A DNA stretch of 64,000 nucleotides. Source: Ancylomarina euxina. GTDB lineage: Bacteria; Bacteroidota; Bacteroidia; Bacteroidales; Marinifilaceae. The notes beneath the pieces were generated by a model. The model made no database searches, was not told the origin of the DNA, and saw only the letters and a list, made by a program, of their open reading frames with translations. The position numbers and the translations under genes were made by a program. Position 1 is the first letter of the stretch. Every line of letters starts with the position of its first letter. Shown one piece after another: positions 57,716-64,000 of this stretch. The stretch is from assembly GCF_003863355.1 (NCBI RefSeq), contig NZ_QQWG01000013.1:1-64000 (forward strand), written 5' to 3'.

Positions 57716-58240
57716 ATGAAAGAAATTAGAATTGTTAGTTTAGTTGGGTTGTGTTTATTTTTATCAGTAATGGCATATAGTCAGGAAAATGATGATGACT
57801 TGAGAAGAATAATGGAAAGAAAAAATAATATTGATTTATCGATAGGTGGAACAGGATTATTCGCATCTGTAAATTACAACAGAATGATTTTTGTTAAGAC
57901 AAATTATTTTGTGAATGCTTCTGTTGGAATAGGAACCGTTCCATTAAATGGTGGAATTGCCATACCACATCAAGTTACTTTTAACTTAGGAAAGAAAAGC
58001 AGTTTCCTTGAGCTAGGGATTGGGGGGACTTGTTGGAGTGGTAAAAGTAATGCCTCAGGTTATACTGAAACATTGAATTCTTACCAACTTTCTCCAATTA
58101 TTGGATGGAGAAAACATTTTGGTAACAATTTAATTTTTCGGGTGTATGCAAACCCCTTATTCCGTATTTCCGGAGAATATTATATAGAAGATTATTCTGT
58201 TATTCCATATTTAGGTATTAGCCTGGGATATAGTTTTTAA
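57716..58240 (+). CDS. Small outer-membrane beta-barrel-like protein
   Basis: A 174-residue protein with a signal peptide (IVSLVGLCLFLSVMAYSQ). The mature part has alternating strands (IDLSIGGTGLFASVNYNRMI; FLELGIGGTC; PIIGWRKHFGNNLIFRVY) and ends in an aromatic residue (LGISLGYSF), as expected for a small eight-strand-type outer-membrane barrel. I recognise no named family. It lies between loci B and C, monocistronic. Confidence 0.7.
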   Translation: MKEIRIVSLVGLCLFLSVMAYSQENDDDLRRIMERKNNIDLSIGGTGLFASVNYNRMIFVKTNYFVNASVGIGTVPLNGGIAIPHQVTFNLGKKSSFLELGIGGTCWSGKSNASGYTETLNSYQLSPIIGWRKHFGNNLIFRVYANPLFRISGEYYIEDYSVIPYLGISLGYSF

Positions 58241-58355
58241 TATAAGATGAAAACAAACTACTGCTAATATTTCATTTTAAGAGAGGTTTGAATATGACTC
58301 TTAATTTTGGCAACCCATTAATATTCATTAGAATAACCAAGCAAACATGTGGAAT

Positions 58356-59387
58356 ATGAAGAATTACTTATTTTTGATAACTATCGCTTTGTCTTTGAAT
58401 CTTTGCTCTTGTGAAAAAGACAAATTAACAGAAGATAAGACACCTAAATTTCAGCCAATTGAATTTGTGAAGATTGGAGGAATAGACCAAGTGATTAGTG
58501 TGAAAGGCAATGATTTATCAAAACCTGTTCTATTAATATTGCATGGCGGGCCAGGCTATGCCATGCTACCCCTTTTTCATATGAAATTATCGGAATTAGA
58601 AAATCATTTTATCATAGTAAATTGGGATCAGAGAGGTGCAGGTCGGTCATATTCTGATGATATAGACGTTTCTTCAATGACACTTAATCAATCTATTTCT
58701 GATGCACATGAATTAACAATTAAGCTAAAAAATAAATTTAATAAGGATAAAATCTATTTACTCGGCCATTCATGGGGAACTGTGTTGGGTATTGAATTAA
58801 TTAAGGATTATCCACAAGATTATTCTGCTTATATTGGCGTTGGGCAGGTTGTGAATGTGATAAAAAATGAACAGCATAGCTATGCATTTGCCTTAAATCA
58901 AGCTACTACTCATAATAATAGTTTTGGAATTAATGAACTTGTGTCGGTTGGGGCTCCAAATAATGATGGTGAATACTTGAATGATAAGGGGTATGAAATA
59001 ACCAATAAATGGATGGAGTTTTATGGTGGAAGTATCTTTGGTCAGACCAGTTCAGATGAAGTAACTGATCTTATCCTGTCTGATGACATATATGCTGATT
59101 ATAAAGACCAATGGAGTAAGGGGGTTAATTTTTCTCAGCAATTGTTTGATGATCCCAATGTCTGGTCTTTTGATTTTTCTCGAACTCACCTTGATTTATC
59201 CCTACCTGTGTATTTCTTTATGGGAAACCATGATTACGATACCCCTTTTACCTTAGTTGAACAATATTATAATACTTTGAAAGCCCCAAGAAAACAGCTT
59301 GTTTGGTTTGAAAACTCGGCTCATTTCCCATTTTATGAAGAAAGAGGAAAGTTTATATCAGAACTAATTAAGCTAAGTGATTTATAA
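58356..59387 (+). CDS. Alpha/beta-hydrolase lipoprotein, proline iminopeptidase-like
   Basis: A 343-residue lipoprotein (MKNYLFLITIALSLNLCSC, lipobox LCSC; ATG at 58356 preferred over the one at 58347). Alpha/beta-hydrolase fold with HGGPGYAM (oxyanion region), WDQRGAGRS, catalytic Ser in LGHSWGTVLG, Asp in MGNHDYDTPF and His in FENSAHFPFY. These are the marks of proline iminopeptidase-type (S33) hydrolases. It would act in the periplasm or at the surface; peptidase or esterase activity cannot be decided from sequence. Confidence 0.87.
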   Translation: MKNYLFLITIALSLNLCSCEKDKLTEDKTPKFQPIEFVKIGGIDQVISVKGNDLSKPVLLILHGGPGYAMLPLFHMKLSELENHFIIVNWDQRGAGRSYSDDIDVSSMTLNQSISDAHELTIKLKNKFNKDKIYLLGHSWGTVLGIELIKDYPQDYSAYIGVGQVVNVIKNEQHSYAFALNQATTHNNSFGINELVSVGAPNNDGEYLNDKGYEITNKWMEFYGGSIFGQTSSDEVTDLILSDDIYADYKDQWSKGVNFSQQLFDDPNVWSFDFSRTHLDLSLPVYFFMGNHDYDTPFTLVEQYYNTLKAPRKQLVWFENSAHFPFYEERGKFISELIKLSDL

Positions 59388-59499
59388 TCTGATGCGCCAA
59401 GACCTTCTCAAGCAGAGCTAAGAACTTTATTAAATAGTTTGCCACTTTAAGGAATTCTTTAAATCAGCCTAACCTGATTTTATATTATATCGGATCCAT

Positions 59500-59562
59500 G
59501 CATTTTGACTTGTGCAATGAATTAGGTTTGGTACCACCTCCACCTCGGGGTGGTATTTTCAG
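59500..59562 (+). terminator. Repeated terminator module, copy 3
   Basis: Near-copy of the block at 57401-57462 (gcattttgacttgtgcaatg ... then taccacctcc and ggggtggta hairpin with T-rich tail). It follows the alpha/beta hydrolase gene by about 110 bp. Confidence 0.7.
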
Positions 59563-59589
59563 TTCCTACAGACCTTATAACTTTTTATA

Positions 59590-59781
59590 ATGAAAAACGA
59601 TTATATAGGGCTCATATTTGGATGTCCTCTTTGTATGAAAGAGAGTGTATGTCCTTTTCAAATGTTTCGAAAGGAGAAGGATATGAGGATACGACTTAGG
59701 ATGTGGGAGGCTATGGACCTTATCGGTTTTTCAGATAAACTAAGATTTCATGAGCTTTGTTTTGAGAAAAATAAACTATAA
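59590..59781 (+). CDS. Small Cys-rich protein
   Basis: A 63-residue protein with four conserved-looking Cys (FGCPLCMKESVCPFQ; HELCFEK) plus a His, and a basic helical middle (FRKEKDMRIRLRMWEAMDL). The CxxC-x5-C and H-x2-C spacing could bind zinc. Similar short CPF/HxxCF proteins occur in Bacteroidota, but I recall no function. The start is an ATG 27 bp after a terminator. Coding status is moderately supported. Confidence 0.5.
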   Translation: MKNDYIGLIFGCPLCMKESVCPFQMFRKEKDMRIRLRMWEAMDLIGFSDKLRFHELCFEKNKL

Positions 59782-60237
59782 ATAGAATCTCCCTTCAGAT
59801 TCCCAAATACTTGTTTTCATGGCTACCTTCAACATCTCAGTCAAAAATATCATGAATCTGAATTAAATATTATATTGGAAGCTAGCTACACTACGGGGGT
59901 GTTTTTTTCGTTTTTATAAATTTAATCTGTCTAGAAGATTTTCCTTTTTTAAATTCATCTCTAAGGCGGGCGAGGAGCGTATAATCCAATTTAGTTTTGT
60001 GCTTCATTTACCCAATTTAATCGAATAGGTGTCTTATAGGTATAAGCAGGTATTTAGTACAATGAAAATCATGAGGTTTCAATCCTTTTAGTTGATTTCT
60101 TTTTCTTATATTTCTCTTGGGTGAGGCCTTCAATTTTCACGTTTATTTAAGTTTTTTTTAGAAATTCGTGCACTTTTATCACCCATTTCAAAAACTAAAC
60201 GAGTATTATAATAAGCTTTAAGCCTAAATCCGATTTT
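59782..60237. other. 456-bp intergenic region before locus C
   Basis: A/T-rich gap. It contains a decayed copy of the gggggtg hairpin core with a T8 tail near 59892-59912. No ORF or RNA gene is supported. The locus C sigma promoter should lie in its last 150 bp but I could not place it. Confidence 0.45.
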
Positions 60238-60771
60238 TTGAAAAAACTACTGATCAATAAGGCCATACTCGAAGAACTCTTTAAGGAAAACTATAAGGGT
60301 TTGTATTATCATGCCTATAGTTTTACCAATGACTCCGATGTGTCAAAAGATATTGTGAATGATGTTTTCGAATTAATCTGGAAAAAAAGAGACAATATTG
60401 ATATCACCTACTCCATAAAGTCTTTGCTCTACAGTATGACGAAAAATAAGGCCATCAATTATTTACGTCATGAAGAAGTGAAGAAAAAATACAGCGACTA
60501 TAAAATCGATTCTTCTGAAATGGTAGAAGAAGATTATAGAGACCATGAAGCGCTCATTACTAAAATTAAAGCAGCGATTGAAGAACTTCCTCCACAAGGT
60601 CGTATCATCTTTAAAATGTGTTTTATAGAGAATAGACGTTATAAAGAGATTGCTGAAGAGTTAGACCTGTCAGTGAATACCGTTAAAACACATATTTCCA
60701 AATCGCTTAAGCGCTTGCGCAATGATTTCTCAGGAGAAATACTTTTGTTTTTTATTTCTACAAAAAAATAA
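60238..60771 (+). CDS. ECF sigma factor, FecI-like (locus C)
   Basis: A 177-residue ECF sigma factor with region 2 (SDVSKDIVNDVFELIWKKRD) and region 4 (YKEIAEELDLSVNTVKTHIS). The start is a TTG at 60238: no in-frame ATG lies between it and the upstream stop codon, and the first downstream ATG would remove part of region 2. FecR follows after 136 bp. Confidence 0.9.
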   Translation: MKKLLINKAILEELFKENYKGLYYHAYSFTNDSDVSKDIVNDVFELIWKKRDNIDITYSIKSLLYSMTKNKAINYLRHEEVKKKYSDYKIDSSEMVEEDYRDHEALITKIKAAIEELPPQGRIIFKMCFIENRRYKEIAEELDLSVNTVKTHISKSLKRLRNDFSGEILLFFISTKK

Positions 60772-60907
60772 TAAAAAGATATCACCCTTTTTTGTTTTTT
60801 GCTGTGTTAGTAATAGAGAGCAATTGAAAAATGGATCAAATCCGAAAATTATGTTTTCTTTTATTCCTGTTTCATCCTAACGGGAATCGTTTTATAAAAA
60901 ATATCAA

Positions 60908-62083
60908 ATGAAATATCAACACGAAGATATAGAGAAGATCATACAGCTTTTTAATAAGCCTAAGGGTAAAATAGCCCAGTTTCTTGTCGATAATAAAGAC
61001 GATAAGGAGCTTGTGAGCTTGTATCACGAACTTAGAAAGAATAAGGAGGCTTTATTAGATGTTGAGAAAATTGACATGCCTAATGTTGAGTTGGAATGGC
61101 AAAGAATAAGGTATAGTATCCAGAAGAAGCAAAAACGTAAGTGGTTTCGGATGATCGCTGCCAGTCTTGTGCTTATATTATCGGTGAGCTTTCTTTTGGT
61201 ATTCGAATTGCCCCTTACGTCTTATGATCCTATCGCACAAACTATGGATAGCATTATTCATGGTAGTTCTAAGGCTATTTTAACAACCTCTACAGGAGAA
61301 AGTCATTATTTAGATGGGAGTAAGGACTTAAGCATAAATGAACAATCTGGTATTGAAATTTTAGCTGGAACGGATAAACGTATTTCATACAAATATCAGA
61401 ACGGACAGGATAGTGTCGTAGAGAAAATGGTTTTTAACTCGCTTAAAACACCACGAGGAGGCGAATATCAAATCGTTTTGGCAGATGGCACAAAGGTTTG
61501 GCTGAACTCAGAATCAGAACTGAAATACCCTCTTAAGTTTATTGAGAATGAAAGAGCTGTAGAACTAATTGGTGAGGCTTATTTCGAGGTCGCAAAAAAT
61601 CCGGAACAAACCTTTATTGTAAAAACCCATCATGTGAATACCAAAGTGCTGGGAACGCATTTTAATGTGTGTGCCTATCCCAACGAAGATGCCAATATTA
61701 CACTTGTTGAAGGCAAGGTCGGTTTGGAAAATAAGCTAACAGGAAACGAACATCTATTATCACCTGGCGAAAATGCAAAGCTTGAGACTAGTAGTAGAGA
61801 ATTGTTGATTTCTCAAGTCGATGTGAAAAAATACACCGCATGGCGTAACGGCTATTTTTATTTTGAACGAGAGAGACTCGAAGATATTCTTTTGAAACTT
61901 GAACGCTGGTACGACTTTAAAGTCTTTTATCAGAATGCCAATGTGAAAGATTTTGAGTTTAGAATGAGAGCCGACCGAACCGTGAGTTTCGATGAGGTGA
62001 TTAAACGATTGGAACTAACAGGAAGAATAAATATCAGTGTGAAAGGAAAGGCCCTTGTGATATCGGATGTAAATAGAAACTAA
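60908..62083 (+). CDS. FecR-family anti-sigma factor (locus C)
   Basis: A 391-residue inner-membrane anti-sigma factor. Cytoplasmic part to ~residue 78, transmembrane helix FRMIAASLVLILSVSFLLVF, periplasmic FecR domain with KTPRGGEYQIVLADGTKVWL and GEAYFEVAKNPEQTFIVKT, and C-terminal DUF4974 (LEDILLKLERWYDFKVFY; SFDEVIKRLELTGRINI). It pairs with the preceding sigma factor and the STN-bearing SusC that follows. Confidence 0.93.
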   Translation: MKYQHEDIEKIIQLFNKPKGKIAQFLVDNKDDKELVSLYHELRKNKEALLDVEKIDMPNVELEWQRIRYSIQKKQKRKWFRMIAASLVLILSVSFLLVFELPLTSYDPIAQTMDSIIHGSSKAILTTSTGESHYLDGSKDLSINEQSGIEILAGTDKRISYKYQNGQDSVVEKMVFNSLKTPRGGEYQIVLADGTKVWLNSESELKYPLKFIENERAVELIGEAYFEVAKNPEQTFIVKTHHVNTKVLGTHFNVCAYPNEDANITLVEGKVGLENKLTGNEHLLSPGENAKLETSSRELLISQVDVKKYTAWRNGYFYFERERLEDILLKLERWYDFKVFYQNANVKDFEFRMRADRTVSFDEVIKRLELTGRINISVKGKALVISDVNRN

Positions 62084-62091
62084 ACCAAAAT

Positions 62092-62118
62092 AAAAAAAGG
62101 GATAGTTGGAGCTATCCC
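62092..62118 (-). terminator. Minus-strand intrinsic terminator in FecR-SusC gap (locus C)
   Basis: 7-bp perfect stem (gggatag at 62099-62105 with ctatccc at 62112-62118, loop ttggag) followed on the minus strand by seven T. The plus strand continues taataaag, without a T-run. Confidence 0.7.
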
Positions 62119-62130
62119 TAATAAAGTAAC

Positions 62131-62152
62131 ATTCATTCTTGGAGGAATGAAT
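62131..62152 (+). promoter_or_regulatory. Leader hairpin 2 of susC C (loop TTGGAG)
   Basis: 8-bp perfect stem with the six-base loop ttggag (62139-62144), identical to the loop at 62106-62111 in the neighbouring hairpin. It ends 25 bp before the susC start codon. Confidence 0.65.
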
Positions 62153-62177
62153 TATTATTAATCTTCATGACAAATTT

Positions 62178-64000
62178 ATGAAAAAAAAACTAACCATTCC
62201 TTTATCTACATGGGATAAAGGAAAAAGAAAACGCTTTTTTATGCGCTTAGGCTTATTAAAATTAATGCTGATTTTTGGATTGATGAGTACGCATGCCAAT
62301 GTGAATTCACAGACGATTATCTCGAAATTAAAACTCGAAGAAGTTGAACTATCAGAGGCTTTGGAGCGTATTGAAGAACTCAGCTCTTACGATTTTGTCT
62401 TTAACTACAATGATCTTAAAGGCTACAAGGTTTCAGTAGATTTGGAAGAAACAAGCCTTGAGAATTGTTTAGATCAAGTTTTGAGAGAAGTACCCTTTGA
62501 ATACCAGACTAAAGGTGATGTGGTGGTTATTTCTTATAAGAAAAAATCTGCACCCATTCAGCAAGAAAAAAGAGAAATCAAAGGAAAGGTCACTGATGAA
62601 AATGGCGAAACTTTACCTGGTGTATCAGTCGTTGTAAAAGGGACGTCGACTGGAGTGGCAACAGATATTGATGGGAATTATGCTATTCAATTTGACCATG
62701 AAAATGCAGTCTTGGTTTTTTCTTTTGTTGGGATGGTTCAGCAAGAGATAGCTTATCATGCTCAAAGTAGTTTGAATGTTGTATTGCAATACGATACTGC
62801 AAATTTGGAAGAAGTTGTTGTTACTGGTTATCAAACTATATCTAAAGAGCGTGCGACTGGGTCTTTTGAGAAAGTTGATTCGAAACAAATTGAAAAACCG
62901 GTTTCTGATATTAGCGAAAGATTGGTAGGAACAGTAACTGGTCTTCAACAAGTGAGAGACCCTAGTGGTGATGTAAGGTTTGAAATAAGGGGACAATCTT
63001 CAATTACAACACCTAATGTTGGGGTATCACAACCACTCGTTGTTGTAGATGGATTTCCTATTGAGGGCGATTTTAAAACTGTAAATCCAAATGATATTGA
63101 AAGTGTTACAATATTGAAAGATGCAGCAGCAACTTCAATATGGGGAGCGCGTTCTGCTAATGGTGTGATAGTTATTACTACAAAAAAGGGCTCAACAAAA
63201 AATAAAGCAAAAGTTGAATTTAGTTCTTTCTGGAAATTCAAAAATAAACCGAATCTTAGAAAAACTCTTAATAGACTATCCAGTGCAGATCAAATAGAAT
63301 TGGAGAAATATGTATATACCACTGAGAATAATTACGGTGAACGTGGGTATATTCCATATTACAGCTCAATAAGTGATAATAATGGCCATGTTGCAATGGG
63401 TGATTTATCAGCCGGACAACTTGCTTTTAACGAACATTATCTGGGTAAAATAACATTGCAAGAAAGAGATAATAGGCTGTCTGCTTTATCTAAATTGGAT
63501 AATACGAAGCAAATAGAGAAATATTTATTACAGCAAAATTTTACGCAACAATATAATTTAGCTGTTTCTGGTGGAAATGATAAAATGAATAACCGTTTAT
63601 CATTAATGTTTGAAGATCGTAAGGGTGATAATAAAAATAATGATCTGAAGAAATACATGGTAAATTATAAACTAAATTATAAGATATTAAAAAATTTAGA
63701 TTTTTCTTTTAATGGGACTTTAAATTATAATAATGAGGAATATAATGGAAGTGGTTCAAAGATATATAATTCATATTCACCTGTAGCTTATGCTAAAGGT
63801 GTGGCACCCTACCAGATGTTAAAAAATGCTGATGGTTCACTGGCTAGATGGTCTAACGGGGTAATGACAAAATGGGGTATTAGTGGAAGCAGTACAACTA
63901 TTTATGGGCCAAATTTTGCCAGATATATAGCTCCAATAAAAGATAAATTTCCCTATCAGGATTGGACCTTTAATCCTATAGAGGAAATAAATGCAAGAGA
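62178..64000 (+). CDS. SusC/RagA-family TonB-dependent transporter with STN domain, 5' part (locus C)
   Basis: The frame opens at the ATG at 62178 and remains open for 607 codons to the window edge, so the gene is cut by the window, not broken. Signal segment LGLLKLMLIFGLMSTHANVN, then STN domain (LSEALERIEELSSYDFVFNY), carboxypeptidase-regulatory-like domain (LPGVSVVVKGTSTGVATDID), the plug (TISKERATGSFEKVDSKQIE; VVVDGFPIEGDFKTVNPNDI; IWGARSANGVIVITTKKG) and the start of the barrel. The SusD partner should follow outside the window. It shares 44 identical bases with the locus B susC. Confidence 0.93.
   Translation, partial: MKKKLTIPLSTWDKGKRKRFFMRLGLLKLMLIFGLMSTHANVNSQTIISKLKLEEVELSEALERIEELSSYDFVFNYNDLKGYKVSVDLEETSLENCLDQVLREVPFEYQTKGDVVVISYKKKSAPIQQEKREIKGKVTDENGETLPGVSVVVKGTSTGVATDIDGNYAIQFDHENAVLVFSFVGMVQQEIAYHAQSSLNVVLQYDTANLEEVVVTGYQTISKERATGSFEKVDSKQIEKPVSDISERLVGTVTGLQQVRDPSGDVRFEIRGQSSITTPNVGVSQPLVVVDGFPIEGDFKTVNPNDIESVTILKDAAATSIWGARSANGVIVITTKKGSTKNKAKVEFSSFWKFKNKPNLRKTLNRLSSADQIELEKYVYTTENNYGERGYIPYYSSISDNNGHVAMGDLSAGQLAFNEHYLGKITLQERDNRLSALSKLDNTKQIEKYLLQQNFTQQYNLAVSGGNDKMNNRLSLMFEDRKGDNKNNDLKKYMVNYKLNYKILKNLDFSFNGTLNYNNEEYNGSGSKIYNSYSPVAYAKGVAPYQMLKNADGSLARWSNGVMTKWGISGSSTTIYGPNFARYIAPIKDKFPYQDWTFNPIEEINAR
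62631..62674 (+). repeat. 44-bp exact repeat shared with susC B
   Basis: Second copy of the 44-base identical stretch at 50296-50339, in the same codons of the regulatory-like domain. The corresponding part of susC A (near 35586) differs at many synonymous and some nonsynonymous sites. Confidence 0.85.

Larger units (their letters stand above)
62092..62164 (-). ncRNA. Putative cis-antisense RNA to susC C leader
   Basis: Predicted RNA of about 73 nt ending at the terminator above. It would contain a second hairpin at 62131-62152 (attcattc/gaatgaat) whose loop, ttggag on the plus strand, is the same as that of the terminator hairpin. A perfect minus-strand TAnnTTTG element (TAAATTTG, 62178-62171) overlaps the susC start codon exactly as in locus B. 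The start point is inferred. Confidence 0.45.

Overview
The window is AT-rich DNA from a member of the Bacteroidota, most likely a marine or anaerobic Bacteroidales/Marinilabiliales-type organism. The support is three SusC-type TonB-dependent transporters (two with SusD partners), FecI-like ECF sigma factors paired with FecR anti-sigma factors, a type IX secretion C-terminal sorting domain, many SPII lipoproteins, a tricorn-type protease and a menaquinone gene cluster. The exact genus cannot be read from the sequence.

Positions 1-32,600 are mostly housekeeping and scattered catabolic genes. The window opens in the end of an IS30-type transposase that sits directly upstream of pntB (transhydrogenase beta subunit) and a DsrE-family exported protein. 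Then come an S9 peptidase, a fatty acyl-CoA ligase, an exported amidase, a small lipoprotein, a hotdog thioesterase, a zinc-ribbon membrane protein, a flavodoxin-fold quinone reductase, a short-chain dehydrogenase, a tricorn-like S41 protease, a DAO-type FAD oxidoreductase, a GH109-type enzyme, a GH2 beta-galactosidase and a 2'-5' RNA ligase-like protein. A 1.2-kb gene-free stretch holds a tRNA-Arg(ACG), a partial duplication of that tRNA's 3' end, and a 267-bp nested inverted-repeat element. After it lie a YceI protein, a FadL-type porin, the menA-menC-menE cluster (minus strand), two ferritin-like paralogues, a type IX-secreted trypsin-like protease and a HAD phosphatase. Strong hairpin terminators, many bidirectional, separate convergent genes.

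Positions 33,000-64,000 hold three related loci. Locus A (33,022-45,075): ECF sigma, FecR, SusC, SusD, lipoprotein, tandem-duplicated thioredoxin protein, TlpA lipoprotein. Locus B (47,739-57,361): ECF sigma, FecR, SusC, SusD, the paralogous lipoprotein, thioredoxin/TPR protein, and the C-terminal remnant of a TlpA. Locus C (60,238-end): ECF sigma, FecR and the first ~607 codons of another SusC. A PAS histidine kinase lies between A and B; a small barrel protein, an alpha/beta hydrolase lipoprotein and a small Cys-rich protein lie between B and C. None of the loci carries a CAZyme. Envelope thioredoxins are the recurring accessory genes, so the imported ligand may be a disulfide-containing peptide or protein rather than a glycan (inference).

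The most interesting signal is in the FecR-SusC gaps. All three contain a minus-strand intrinsic terminator (hairpin followed by a T-run on the minus strand only), a second hairpin of about 8 bp, and a TAnnTTTG-like element on the minus strand overlapping the susC start codon. This is the layout expected of a short cis-antisense RNA covering the susC leader, as described for DonS of Bacteroides fragilis. In loci A and C the leader also contains two hairpins with identical six-base loops, and the loop sequence differs between loci.
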